A stretch of DNA of 64,000 nucleotides from NCBI RefSeq assembly GCF_019399895.1, contig NC_091865.1, forward strand, positions 5,585,001-5,649,000, written 5' to 3'. Below the pieces are notes generated by a model. It was not told the origin of the DNA. It made no database searches and worked only from the letters and a program-made list of their open reading frames with translations. The stretch is from Cardiocondyla obscurior (taxonomy: Eukaryota; Arthropoda; Insecta; Hymenoptera; Formicidae). Of the stretch, positions 28,618 through 41,241 are shown in pieces. A program made the translations under genes and the position numbers. The number at the start of each line of letters is the position of its first letter. Within the stretch, counting starts at the first letter, position 1.

Positions 28618-29610
28618 TGTCACATCCTGCGACGACTAACAGGCGTTTTGCACACACGGGTAAAACCTAACCACCAGCAAAAATTTTTCAAATTATTACT
28701 ATTTTAAAATAATTTAAATATAACTACACTCACTACACCGGCACTTGTAGTACAGTCACCACTTGTCACCACTTACAGTACAGTCACTCGACAAATTTTT
28801 AAGAGACACAAGCGACATCTACAATAAGTCCGCCTTAAGTCATGTCCAGAGCCAATTAATTATAACCTGATCCATTAAATTTACTCTAACTACACTCAAT
28901 CGCACATAAAGACACAAGAAACTGACATTTTGTGACAACTCCTACTAACAAATCTCATGAACAATTATTAACTATTAAAAATAAACCTTATAACAATGAT
29001 ATATAAATAAAAAACATATAGGAACATGTTCTTCTGTCTTACAGTAGCAACATATGTAAAAATAACAATTTCATAATAAGACACTTTTTAATATCAATTG
29101 TTATAAACAATTAAAATTATATATAAAATATAAAAACTATGATGGCTATCAATCTTGTTGTTAAAAATACAGAAACTTTTGTATATACCATTTTTTCGGT
29201 ATCTATAATAGTTTTCGAGATATAAAAATTTGCTGGATTTGAATCCCTCAGTTCAGTTTTCTCTTATGAAACAAGGGAACCACAAATCAAATCATATAAA
29301 AAATAAAATAAAATATAAAGCAATATAACCAGTAGAAAAAAATATATAGCCGTATTCATCTCTCTCTGTAGAAACAGAATATATAAAAATAATCACACCA
29401 TTATTAAATAATGTTATATATATATATATATATATATAACTTATGATAATATATAACTTTTGATAATATACCATAAACAATATTAATTATAATTTTTTTT
29501 GAGAAACTTATAAGATCTATAATAACTTTTATTATAACACTTTCTATCTAAAATCAAAAACCTAATTTATAGAAAGAATTAAAGGAAAAGTCACCCGTTA
29601 TAAAGCAAAA

Positions 29611-29668
29611 GTCCCGGTAAGTGCCAATGGGCATACATATATATGTGTCTAACGGTAATTACCGGGAC
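29611..29668. repeat. Hairpin with GTCCCGGTAA arms
   Basis: Ten-base perfect arms (29611-29620 and 29659-29668) in otherwise AT-rich DNA; also present in copy 2. Confidence 0.7.
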
Positions 29669-29859
29669 CCCAAGTTTGACCCTTAATATTTTCAAAAATA
29701 ATCATAAAAATATGCGGATTAATTTAAATTAAACTTTGAACTTTTCTCTTTAAAACCATACCCTAATAATAATTTTTATTTACCTCATACACCTAATTAA
29801 TTTAGATAATACTCTGAGTCAATCGGTCCTCGAACCATATAAATATCTGTACGTACAAA

Positions 29860-30015
29860 GACTTAGCCGCAAAAATGGTAAAGGCATGGGACTTAGCCGT
29901 GCGTATACTCGTATTTTCATCTATAAAAATTACTAAATATGAATTTTGAGATGGACTTAGCCGCAAAAATAAACGATGGACTTAACCGCACAGACTATAC
30001 GATGGACTTAGCCGC
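29860..30015 (+). repeat. Five copies of GACTTAGCCGC
   Basis: At 29860, 29890 (ends CGT), 29954, 29979 (one base different) and 30005. Also present in copy 2. Confidence 0.75.
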
Positions 30016-31290
30016 GCGAGCTTTCCTATAGAACTTAGATTCTCGATCAACCAACATAAAATTAATAATTTAATAATTTTTAATTTTTGTTATATACATT
30101 TTAAAGAGCCTTAAATAACTAATAACAAACCCTTATAAACCGTTTCTTCATCTGTCTTAGTTTTGGACTTATAAATTTTTAAAGTTACACACTCATGTTC
30201 TCCTGATACATTTCTCGCATAAAATCCTTAATAATTATTAAACCATTAAAGATCAAGCTTTATCCTCTTAGATGTGAAGAACCCTTATAATTCCCCATCT
30301 AAAAAACCATATAGATTTATACCTTTGTGGGCATTAATAGTATATTGTTATAAATAAAATAAAATTAATAACCATTAACACTCAAATTTTATAACGCTAA
30401 ATCATATTTCCCTATAAATTATTAACGTATATTAAATATTTTTTCTTAATCTTTATTAGTTTAGCAGCTATGAATTTTTAAACTTTTACTCTTACCCACA
30501 CATACATACATTACATCACACGTATAGGAAGAACTTCTTTTATTTACAAAATTTCAAGGACTTATAATTATATTTGTATAAAGAGTAAATAAATATATAA
30601 ATTAACTTTTATAAAAGTTATTCTTTATTAATTAATTATTAAATTTGTTATAAACAAATTAAACAAGTACAATATTTTCAAATTCTGTTCTGTGCATCCT
30701 TCGGCATTTGCAAAATTACCCCAAATTCATATATTATAATTCCTTCTACTTCTTATAGATTCCGAGATATAAAAATTTTACAAACCTGAATAGTTTGAAG
30801 TACCGGAATACTTTTACTGAAAAACAAGAGATACAAAAATTAATTAAAAACCCTTTAAATTATAAAATATTAATAAACTATTAATTTATTTATAAAGAGA
30901 TTAAATAAAGGAATAAAAATGGTTTTATAAATAAACTTTCTTAATTAGTTAATTATCCAAATTGTTATAAACAAATAAAACACTATCCAATTATTCACAA
31001 TTCTGTTACGTGTATCTTGTCACATTAGAGCTCTCATTTATAAAACTATTAAACATTTTCTTTCTATCTTTTTTAGTTTTCGACTTATGACTCCTGCTCA
31101 AAATCAGAGATCGACACAAAATGACACAAAATATTAACACCAACATTTTCTAAACTAATGCTCTTAATAATCAACTACGAATGGAACAAAAACTCGTTGC
31201 CATAACGTACAACTGAGTAATTAAAAACCTCATATTAATTAACAAATTAATAAATTGTTATAAACAATTCCAAGTTAACAATTGCTTTTC

Positions 31291-33976
31291 TCCAAATTTT
31301 ATAATAAAAATTAAAGAACTTAATAAATCATTAATTCCTGTAAAACAACTTTTCCTAATTTCTATTAATTTAGCTTTTATGAATTTTCAAACTTTTATTA
31401 TATATATATATATATAGATATACTAATGCATGCAATTTTTACCATCTTAATATTAGTTGATAAATTGCATTCCTGGTCTTGTCTTCGCTATCCTGTAATA
31501 GAAACAACAACAGTAGAGAACAATTAACAAGCTTAACAATTTCTAACATTAATAATAATTATTATTATTATATAAAATCTATTTTATAAGTAAAATAGAA
31601 AATGCTTTAATTAAATACTTGAAATATATATATATATATATATATATATTGTAAAGAAACAATTCTTCTATATATAAAAATAAATATATAATTATATTCT
31701 GTAATTAATTAATTATTAAAATAGAAGAATCGTTTCTACCTAAACCAAGTATTAAAACTTAGTGCAGTAGAAAGTAGATTTTAAGCAGCACTCTCACTGC
31801 CTTCAATACAGAAATAGACTCAAGGATATATCGTTGAGCCCCATAAAGAAAATAGCTTTTACAATCAATAATTTAAACTATAAAATATATATGTATATAT
31901 AAAATATATTGTTAGTATTAGGAAAAAAAGGAGAGATTTAAGACTGAATTTGTTAATACTTTAAACATACTCTTAGACATTTCTTAGACAATTTATGTAA
32001 AGTATGTTTAAAGGCCATCGGATAAAATAATAGAAAAACAGAGCTTACTTTCTGAGTCATGGCTCTGAGTCATGTTGAAACGTCTCCTTGAACCAAGGCC
32101 AGCCTTACAAGCCAATAGCAAAATTTATTACCATATAAGGAACCAAGGTTGAACCTACGTGGACCAATCTAAAACTCTGTAACCAAATAAGGATTAACAA
32201 GGTCGAAACCACTTTTTTCCATTGTTCTAAAATAGTATATAAGCAATTCAGAAAATCACAAGTTCGGTCTCGCTCTAGCTCTAGCTACCGCTCTCTAGTA
32301 AAAGCTCTGAACCGGTCTTGTAAATTCTCTTGTAAAATCAGAAAGTTCTTAAGTGTGAGCTCTCAGCTTTTAGATAGTCTCAGAAGGTCTAAAGTAGAAA
32401 TATTGTTCATAACATCATACTATAATTTGGCAAGAGACAGAGAGAGATACAAATAAAAATACGCATATTGTAAATTCGTTAAACCATAAGACCGACTTTA
32501 CTATTTATATCAAAACGTTGTAAAAATCTGTGTTTAGTAATAAATCTACTCTGGGAACAAATTGTCAACTTCTCTACAGTGAATTATTAAGTGACCTTTA
32601 TCTTGGAGTTTTAGCTTCCTTAACCGCAGAAGAACTCTTTAATTATTATTATTCATCATTACATGGTCAAACCAAATCTCGAAACCACTTTGAACACTGG
32701 GACGTCACAACGCAAACAACTTCTACGCATTTTACAGTTTAGTAGGAAACACTGAAATGATAGAATACATTTGAAATTTTAACACGAAATATCTCGATAC
32801 AAGCAAGTGCTTGAAATTAACATATTCGTTAAATTTGAGTGAAATCCTGTTGATTGAGCCCAAATTTAACAAAATAGGGGTAGTGGAAGAATTCTTAAGT
32901 TTTATTTTTATAATAACTAAAACAAATTTTGCGCGCGATTCGCGCGCGTTGTTTTTAAAAAAATCTCAATTGCAAATTAAATTGAACCTTAAAACTTTCT
33001 TTGTCCTTGTGTTGTAACCCAAAAATCGTTACAACACGAAACATGACGCAGGGCATTTCGGCATAAGTATCTCGTAATTAAATAACATCGAAGGATGCAA
33101 GATCAGCAAACCTCCTTAAGAAATTAAATAATAAGAAACAAAAGAGAAACACGTGCGAGAACTTATTGCCGAAATCGCTGAGGTTGCATTCGCCGAACTA
33201 CCGAAGTTCGGCATTGCAACCCGATGAGGCCAAGGCCCTGCGTCACTATTAAATAACCGCGAACCGTTACGGACGGGCAGTCGCATCATAGTCCGTGCCG
33301 TAAACTGAGAGCGTGTGATAATCAAAGTTCGGTCGCGTGCCAAGTAAGAGGAAACCTCGCGGAGCCGAGGACGCGTGACAACCCGAGGACGTGTGCCGAA
33401 CCGACAAAAGGGAAACATAGGAAGATAGAAAAGGTGTAACATCGTAAATTAAAAAAAAAATTTTAAGTCTTTATTTAAAAACGACTATTTTCGCCCTCCC
33501 TCACGGATCCCGAAGGACGGACCCCGTGCACCGGCCCCGGTGCAACACTTGATATGTGATGTTTATTTTCGTTTGGCACGAAACGAGTTAATCGTGATAA
33601 CCAATCAGCTTTAAGATAAAAAAGTAACAATGTTTCGATACTAATTCTTGCCATCAATTTTTTTTAATTAGGAATTTTCAATACAAAAGCTAGTATTTAA
33701 CTTATCAGATATAATATGTACTTTAGATAATAAAGTAAAATTACTTTAATTAAATAAAACTATTAAATATAACATAAAATAAAACCATAATTATTTAAAA
33801 AATTATAACAATTAACTAGCATGACATTTTTTAATTTATATTAGAATAAATTAATTAATTTAATATCTTTTAATGTAGACTTAAAATTGTTAGAATCAAT
33901 TATCATTATCGTTTACTACAACTGCTGTTACTAAGTAATCAATAAAAATACAGTTTTAAGTAAAAGCGTGTGTGCC
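31291..33976. other. Long AT-rich non-coding stretch
   Basis: No gene is supported. It holds TA microsatellites (near 31400 and 31623-31650). A TATA-like tatataagcaattcag at 32237 is followed by ctctagctctagctaccgctctc. A 10-base-arm hairpin lies at 33009-33037 (gtgttgtaac/gttacaacac). An isolated GC-rich island covers about 33130-33560. Part may be the distal end of the repeat that starts at 28618; I could not find its end. Confidence 0.4.
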
Positions 33977-34859
33977 ATGGCAAAAGGTATTCGAATAATT
34001 TTACGGCCGTTTCTAATAATCAGTTATGTGTTTGGTTTGAGATTTGCTAATTTATCGAGCTGTTTAAAACTGTGGTTTAATTATATATATATGCTATTAC
34101 ACTGGTCAATTTATTTTGGTCTCTTAATATGTATAGTAATGTCTACTTATAAAAAACTTCATAGTCCTATCGAGGATCAAATTTTTTTCTGGTATGAGGT
34201 CTTTACAACTTTATTATCAATTGCAATAAATATAAATTATAATAAGGTAAGAAAATATTGCCAAATATAATTATTAATAATAGCAATATTATACACATAT
34301 AAAATTAAAACTGATAAATGTTTGTACTATATGAATTTTGTGGACTTGGACTTGGAAAGATGTTTATTAACTCTTATGAGGTACACCAGGACTTTGGTTG
34401 TCCCTTACGTATTCTTTACATATTCTTTTCTTCATAAACTATATTACTAAACATAATACTTAAACATCTATTAATAAATTACAACGTAAAACTTCTACCG
34501 CTTTTTCCTTCCGTTCTTCTTTTTTCCATTCTCTTTACAATTTCCTCCTTTACCTTTACTTTCTCTTTCGCTCACCACCTTTAAACCATTATATCCTACG
34601 CTTTACAATATTGCCTTATTTTTAAACTTATAATTCTATCTTTACATTCTTCTATCTTCTTATGTTCATCAATACCTGTAAACCGGAAAAACTTAATCCT
34701 ACGCTTTCTTATATCACTACCTTATAGTTACGCGCCGAGAGAGAGAGAGAGATCGCACTTTACATCCTACCTTTAATCTATTCCGCCTTATATTATCTTA
34801 AATTCCTATCTTGGACCCCCGCTTCCGACGCTTTTTTTTTAAATTACTTCTCTTTCCTT

Positions 34860-37481
34860 TTCAATCCCTTTCACACTTCCATTCACTCCTATTTTTTTCC
34901 CTTGTCCTTTCCAAAGTTTCTAACCATTCAATCCCCCTTTCTTCCCCTCCCAAAATTTCTTCTACCATCTCTTCCCAGCTACTCTCATTTCCCCAATCTA
35001 TAAATTCCTCCCATATATGTTCCCACGTTTCTTCCTTTTCCAGACATATTCTACATTTTTTCTTCTTCTCCCCCTCCCAATATTTGTTTCCTCTCATTTC
35101 CTCTCCCAATCTGAACTATGCCATCCTTTGCCATTTTTTTTCCTTCCATCCCAGCTTTAAGTATCCTGGTATCCCTTCCTCTTTTACCTTCTTATAATAT
35201 TTATTAAACCTTGACCCTCTTATTTTTTCCCATCTTTCCTTTTTTTGCCATTCTTTGTCTTTTTTTATCAAGTACTCCCCCCTTAATTCCCCTCTGTCTC
35301 TTAAATCTTCCACGTCTTTTCCAGACCACCCAAATTTTTCGAAACATTCCTCTTTCTTTTTCCCATTTTCCTTTGCTCCTTCCCTCCTTTGCTCTTTCCT
35401 TCATTTCTTCCCAGCACCATTTAGCCAATTCTCCTCCTTTCCCTTCTTCTAGTCGTTTTTCATATTTCTATGCCGTCATCCCTGCTCTTCCTTTTAATTT
35501 ATCCCTCTGTAACTCTTCTCTCACCATATATCCAGGTACATATCTTCTTACTCCCAGTACCCATCTCAGGTATTTTTCCTGTAATATCTCTACCTCTTCT
35601 CTTTCTTTCCATCCCCATATTTCCACGCCATAATTAATAATCGACCATACCAGTTTATCAAATAGCCATATTCTTTTACTCCAATCTTTTCCGAATTTTC
35701 TTTTACCTATACTCCAGACCTGCCCCATAATTCTTGCCGCTCTTTTTACTCTGTCTTTTACATGCTCCTTCTGTTCTCCATTTCTCATAATTATGTATCC
35801 CAAATACCTGAAACTTTTTACTTCCTCTATTTCTTCCCCTTTCCAGACCCATTTAACTTTCTTCTATCTCCCTCTACCCTTTCTACACCTCATTATCTTT
35901 ATTTTCTTTACATTCACTTCCAGTCCCTTCTCCTTTACATATTTTTCCATATTTTTAATCATCCCTTTCATCCCCGCCTCATTTTTTGCCAGTAGTGCAA
36001 TGTCATCCGCGTATGCCAGCGAGTAAACTCTTCTGTCTTTTATTCTTATACCCCCCCCATCCTCCTTTTACTAATTCTTCGTCTATGTCCGCCAACAAGA
36101 GTGTGAACAAGCTAGGGCTACGCGGACAACCCTGTCTTACTCCCTTTGTCGTCCAAAAACTTTTCCCTTCTTTATCCTTCACCTTAATTTTATTCACCGT
36201 TTCCTCTAATATTTCTTCACACCTTTTTATCAACATCTCCTTTACCCTTCTTTTCTTCATTGCTTCCACCAGTTTTCTCCTATCCACCGAGTCAAAAGCC
36301 GCTCTCATATCTATAAACGCTATTACCATTTTTCCTTCCTTTTCTTCTATCTTCTTGTTTAGCAAATAATTTAGCACATATATCTGGTCCACTGTCCCCA
36401 TGTCTCTTCTAAAACCGGCCTGACTTTGTGGTAATATTCCTTTTTCTTCTATATCCTTTCTTAATCTTTCTGCTAACACAGATGCATACACTTTGTACGC
36501 AGTCTGTGTCAGTGTTATCCCTTTATACTTTTCTACTTCTTCTTCTTTTCCTTTTTTTAACACCGGAACCACCACTCCTTCTTTCCATTCCTCCGGCATC
36601 CCCTCCCCCCTCCATACCCTTTTGCACATCTTCCATAACTTCTCTTTTACCTCCCCATTTCTCCATTTCCAGATCTCATTTTCTAATCCATCACTCTTTG
36701 CTGCTTTTCCTTTTTTCAACTTTCTTTTTACATTCTCGAATTCTTCTCTATCTATATCTTCCTCTTTATCTTCTTCTCTCTCTCCTCCCATTTCTTCTCT
36801 TACTCGGCATTCCACTCCGCCTAACATTTCTCTAAAATATCCGTCCCATTCTTCAATCTTTATTTTTCCTTCTACTTCCTTCCTTTTCTTTCTCCCCTTG
36901 TTTACAACTTTCCACATTTCTCCTTCTGTTCTAATCTTTTCTATTTCTTTCTCCCATTTCACCTTTTCTTGCAATTTTTTCTCCTCGCATAGACTCTTAT
37001 ATTCTCCTTTCATCTTTTTATAATTCTCCTCGTTCCCCTCCCCCTTCGTCCATTTTTGCATTTCTTCCTTTACTTTGCATTTTTTCCTTCTACAATCTTC
37101 GTCCCACCATCTTTTTTTAGGTTTTTCCCCTACCTCTTTTTTCGTTTTTTTTTTTTTTACTAATTTCTTTGTTTTTTCCAGTTCCTTACTAAAACTTTTC
37201 CAATTTTCCTCCATATTGTTTTCTCTTTCTCTTCTTTCTTCATATTTTTCCCTGAAAATTTTCCTTTCCTCCTCACTCCAGCCTAGTCTCGTATATTTTT
37301 TCTTTCCATATTTACAACTTCTCCTCTTTCCTCCCTCTCTTTTTATCGTCACTATTAACGGCAAGTGGTCTGAGTCCATTTCCTCTCCCACCTTCATTTT
37401 TATTATTTCTCTTTTCGATTTCACGTTACTAATCGCATAATCTATTACTGTTTTTCCTCTCCCCCACATATGTCCATTCAT
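34860..37481 (-). pseudogene. LINE ORF2, reverse transcriptase and C-terminal part
   Basis: The frame from 37481 carries MDSDHLPLIV (endonuclease end), then RT blocks: WKEGVVVPVLKKG, YKGITLTQTAYKVYASVLA, QAGFRRDMGTVDQI, FIDMRAAFDSVDR and VRQGCPRSPSLF. A break near 36020 moves the catalytic YADD block (LAYADDIALLAKNE) into another frame. Later frames (35468-35803, 35204-35428 and 34861-35313) carry the thumb and C-terminal region, each broken by small indels. Confidence 0.85.
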
Positions 37482-37516
37482 TCTTCATCTCCCCTTGTAC
37501 ATCCATTGGTTATTCC

Positions 37517-38293
37517 CTATCCCGCTTCTTCCAGAACTTTACAGAATTTTCTTCCTTTCCCTGTAATTTTTTTATCCTTTGTTTTCCTTTTCCTTTCTTC
37601 CTTATCTTCTTCTCCTTTTTCATCATCCCATAATCCCCCCTTCTCTCCCGTTCTCACATTAAAGTCTCCCCCAATCAAATATCTTATTCCTTCCTCTTTT
37701 TCATCCATCCAATTTTTCATATTCTCTATCATATCTTCTAAATTCTCATTCACATATACCCCTGCTATTTTCCACCATACTCTTCCACATTTTATCTTTA
37801 TTTCTATCATTCCTTTCTTATCTTCGAAATCTATTTCTCTTTTTCCTTCCATCTCCTCCTTCCATCCTATCAACATTCCCCCCATTGCCTTTCCTTTCTT
37901 ATTTTTCTTTTCTGCTCCCTTATTTATCCATTTGTAACCCTTTGGCAATCTGCTTCTTATTCCCTTCCATCTTTTTTCTTCCAACCATGTTTCACACATA
38001 TAAATCACGTCCCACTTTTCCATGTCCTTCCAGAAATCTTCATCCTTGTTTTCTATTCCTGCCATATTCCAAAAAACTAATCTCATATTTCTATTTTCCG
38101 TCTCCGCCTTTTTCCTTCCTATCTCCTTCTTCTCCTCTTCTTTTTCTTTTTTCCCTTTATCTTTCACTTTTCCATTTTTTTCCTTATCTTTTTCTTTTCC
38201 TCCTTCCTCATCTTTTATCCTCTCTTTTTTCTTCTCTTCTTTTTCTTCTCTTCGTTTTCTTCTCTTCTTCCGCCCCTTTTTAAAAACTTGCAT
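37517..38293 (-). pseudogene. LINE ORF2, APE-type endonuclease domain
   Basis: Begins with a charged low-complexity leader, then MRLVFWNMAGIENKDEDFWK, VIYMCETWLEEKRW, VYVNENLED and YLIGGDFNVRTGEKGG, the order of exonuclease-endonuclease-phosphatase catalytic blocks. It nicks target DNA for reverse transcription. The frame ends at 37517 before the final SDHLP block, which appears in the following frame. Confidence 0.85.
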
Positions 38294-38484
38294 TTATTCT
38301 GTCCACTATCACCCGCTTCCTTTTATTTCCTTTTTTTTCAAACGCCTTTGCTCCATCCCATTTTCTCAATTCTTCCTTCAAGTCGTCCCGATAGCCACAT
38401 TTCCTTATTTACCCATATCTTTTTGTATCCTATCTTCACCTGTTCTCCTTCTCTTTTTAGTCTATCCGTTTCTCTCTTAATAAG

Positions 38485-39318
38485 TCATTCCACTTTCCTT
38501 TTATACTCTGTCAGATCGTCTCCTATCCATTCCGTCCTGTCCTTCAGTTTTCCCTTACCTCTTAGTATTTTCAGTTTTTTTTTTAAATTTTCCATCTTTA
38601 CCCACACCATTCCATAACCTCCTTTGTTCACTCCTCCTATTTTATTTACGTCTTCTATTTTTGCTCTCACACCTATTGTTTCAAATATTTCTCCCACTTG
38701 TTCCTTCTGCGCCTTTTTGTCTTCACTTTTTATCTTTGTTCCTCTTATTAAATTATTTTTTCTCCATTCTTTCTTTTCCCTTTCTTTTCCCATTTCTAAC
38801 ATTCTCGTTTTTTCTTCCAGACTTAAAACCTTTTCCTGTATTTCTGTTGTCATTTCCACTTTACCTCCCTCATATTTTTTTTCCCCTATTCTCTTTTTCA
38901 TCCCATCAATTCTTTTCTCTAATTCTATCTTCTCTCTTTTCCATATTATCTTTAACTCTTCTATTTCCTTCCTGATCTGCACCTTAATTTCTCTTACCTC
39001 CTCCATCTGAGCTTAGATCCTTGCGAATCCACTTCTCATCTCCTTTATAACCTCTTCAAAACCTTTTTTACTTATTCCTCCTTCACCACCCTCTTCTGTT
39101 GTTTTCACCGGCGACCTATATACTTTCACGCTTTTTCTAAATCCTTCCAATCCTTCTACTTCATCTTTCTCCTCTTGCCTTTCCTTCCTTTTTTCTCCTT
39201 GTTTCCATGCTTCCATTATTGGTAAGCTATTGGATCTTTCCCTCATCAGCATTTCCACTTTTGCCGGCTTTCTTATTTTCTTCTTCGTTTTTTCTTCTCT
39301 TTTTTTCTCTTTTCCCAT
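38485..39318 (-). pseudogene. LINE ORF1 protein
   Basis: Two adjoining frames (39013-39318 and 38485-39006) with one break near 39010. The N-terminal part is Lys/Glu-rich. The C-terminal part is a long charged coiled coil (REIKVQIRKEIEELKIIWK) leading to a small domain with KNNLIRGTKIK and GYGMVWVKMENLKKK. That layout suits a LINE RNA-binding chaperone (coiled coil plus RRM-like). No zinc knuckles seen. Confidence 0.65.
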
Positions 39319-39650
39319 CTCAACGTTTTCCTTCTTCTGTTCACTTATTTTCCAAAATTGTTCTGACCCTCTTTTCTTTGTCTTTGTTACCTTTTACTTT
39401 CCCTTCCACCCCCTCACCTATCTCCTTTCCTTTGTCTTACCCTCGGTTTTTTCCCTGTCACTACCAACCTAACCTCCAAACACCTCAGCCTTATACTTTC
39501 TCAATTTTCTCCCTTTATTCTCACCTCCGCCCTTTCCCTTCACTTGCCCTCCTTAAAAACCTTTCCCTCTGTCCCCTCAAAACCACCCTTTATTTCTAAA
39601 AGCTATTTTACTCCCCAAAAACCTTTTTTCTGCACTCACGCTCTCGTCCA

Positions 39651-40161
39651 CACAACCACTCGCTCTGCAATCGGATACGAAAGTCTATATGAACCTTGTG
39701 ATTTATGTAATATTTCAAAATAAACTGCAAAAACAATAATAAATAGACAACACAATTAAAATTTATTTAGTTACACATTGTGCATTACAATGGCACTGTA
39801 TTAATAAGTACTGTGTTTTTCACTTAAAAATTAAATATTTATTATTTAATTACTACGTATAATACATATTTAAACGGTGGAGTTTTGAATGTCATATAAT
39901 AGCTAAAACATAATAATAAATTTTGTTGAAAAAAAAGATATTTTTACGAACATGTATAAATATTCTCAAATATAATTTGTTTTGAAAAATATTTCAGTAA
40001 ATATTTATTTAAACTGTACAAAGAATTTTTATTTAAACTGTACAAAGAATTTAAATTGTTAATCAAAATTACAACATAAACAATTGTTACATTTCATTGA
40101 AACATAAAAAATTGCCCAATTTTTGAATTAATGATCCTATTTTACACTCTATTTATTATAG
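39651..40161. other. Rest of the receptor intron
   Basis: AT-rich. A direct repeat tttatttaaactgtacaaagaattt occurs twice near 40010-40055. No gene seen. Confidence 0.5.
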
Positions 40162-40468
40162 AAATTCCAAAATTGTCTAAGAAAAATAGATATTGTCGAT
40201 AACACCTTGTTTCGACTGGGAATAATGATAGACTACGATAAGCTACTCAAGAGATCAGTATGGCTTGTCTCAGGATGGTTTGTGTTTGTCATATTAACAA
40301 ATTGTAGTGCTGTATTAGTCATGAAAATTGAATATAAGTATAATGCTGCAAAAGCTTTTTTTACGGCCATTATAATGGACTATTGCTTTCATTTGAACTT
40401 CATTGGTGATTTAATTACTATAAATATTCTCCAGTTAGTATATTTTTTATATATCTGCAATATATTTT

Positions 40469-40860
40469 TGTTGCACCACGGGAGTGCTGTAGGGTCCGTT
40501 CTCCGGACTTTGTAGAGTTGGGAGAATAAAGGCAACTTCTTTTTTGTTAATCGTAGCACTGTTTTATTTCTTCCTTCTTAATTACAGCATTTGACGCCAC
40601 ACGGTTTGATTTTTAATAGCGACTGCCCGCTCGGGCCTCGGTTGCCCATATATATGCCTTGCTGTTGCTAGGCCGAAAATCTTATAATCAGCAGATTCGC
40701 GGGTGGCAACCGCGAATGTTCTGGAAGCGTCGCGTTCCGGCCGGAAGTGCCGGGTTACCTTGATCGGCGATATTCTGCCGATCCTGTTAAATTGTCGCGC
40801 GCGTGCGAGGTTTCGTCGTTATTCTAGAGCTTTTTGTTACCAGGCGCTCGGGATATAACA
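40469..40860. repeat. Solo LTR related to the errantivirus-like provirus
   Basis: 392 bases from TGTTGCACCACGGG to GGGATATAACA, flanked by TTTT. Its body matches the LTR at 55882-56281 (shared blocks: gttctccgga, gcgggtggcaaccgcga, tcccggccggaa-type, cgatattctgccgatc), with many substitutions. No internal region adjoins it, so it is a recombined solo LTR. It cuts receptor exon 2. Confidence 0.85.
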
Positions 40861-40983
40861 TTTTTTTATATATAAGTAAAGCGCCAAAATTTTCGCACCT
40901 GCTTTATATCCCGACCCACTCATCAGTTTGCTAATTTTTTTTACATTTCTTTTAGAATTTTCACGCTTTAAGATTTCTTTAAA

Positions 40984-41241
40984 TCATGTTTTGAGCGTTT
41001 CTTCTAACGGAGTATTATTTTCGAGATCTTCGATGATGTTTATACCTGCTCGCAAAATTTTTATATCTACAGAGTGTACATCTTTATGTAAGAAAGATTG
41101 AATATTTCTGAATAATTCGCCGAGAAATCTGCCGATTCTATGTCCGCGCTGATAAGGTGCGCCAACGTAAACACGAAAAATTTTTTTTCCACATTTAATC
41201 TGCGTATCGAGATAACCGTATTCCAGAGGGGACAAACTCAC
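40984..41241 (-). pseudogene. Remnant of a Polinton virion (core-like) gene
   Basis: The fragment encodes SLSPLEYGYLDTQ, RVYVGAPYQRGHRIGRFLGELFR and INIIEDLENNTPLEETLKT. The VGAPYQRGHGIG-type block is a hallmark of a small basic protein in animal Polintons, usually near the capsid genes (family knowledge). There is no ATG at the 5' end and the C-terminal tail is absent. No equivalent exists in the 15-kb Polinton at 4510-27296. Confidence 0.65.

Larger units (their letters stand above)
28618..31290. repeat. AT-rich dispersed repeat, copy 1
   Basis: Begins TGTCACATCCTGCGACG and matches 53242-55881 almost base for base to about 31030, apart from a shorter TA run in the other copy, then at lower identity to about 31265. 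It starts exactly where the DIRS recombinase breaks off. It contains no coding frame. The 5' TG and GC-rich first 60 bases would suit an LTR, but no partner LTR is seen, so the class is open. Confidence 0.8.
34480..39650 (-). mobile_element. Non-LTR retrotransposon (APE-type LINE) in the receptor intron
   Basis: The minus strand encodes ORF1 (38485-39318) and ORF2 (endonuclease 37517-38293, reverse transcriptase about 35000-37481). The order and APE-type endonuclease fit a Jockey/I-like lineage; I cannot place the clade. The coding strand is strikingly purine-rich. Boundaries are approximate: the 5' end is near the ctctcgtccaca block (39640), and the 3' end is AT-rich with a CT microsatellite at 34737-34751. 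Multiple frameshifts and stops make it inactive. Confidence 0.85.
33977..40468 (+). pseudogene. Gustatory receptor gene fragment (two exons), disrupted
   Basis: Exon 1 (33977-34246) starts with ATG and encodes ILRPFLIISYVFGLRFANL and further hydrophobic helices. It ends in phase 0 at a donor aag/gtaaga. Exon 2 (40162 to about 40468) follows an acceptor ttattatag and encodes CLRKIDIVDNTLFRLG followed by two hydrophobic helices. The RP-L--S---GLR opening and the C-KK--IVD-TL--LG block are typical of insect 7tm_7 gustatory receptors (family knowledge). The intron of about 5.9 kb is mostly a non-LTR retrotransposon. Exon 2 runs directly into a solo LTR at 40469, and no later exon is recognisable within the window, so the gene is probably dead. 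Confidence 0.7.

Noticed and set aside
31468..31475. Candidate right end of repeat copy 1 (ca followed by ttcc, matching the left flank)
   Set aside because: A 4-base match in AT-rich DNA is not enough; no terminal structure supports it.
34811..39599. Many long plus-strand frames rich in Ser, Phe and Leu
   Set aside because: They are the pyrimidine-rich complement of the minus-strand LINE ORFs.
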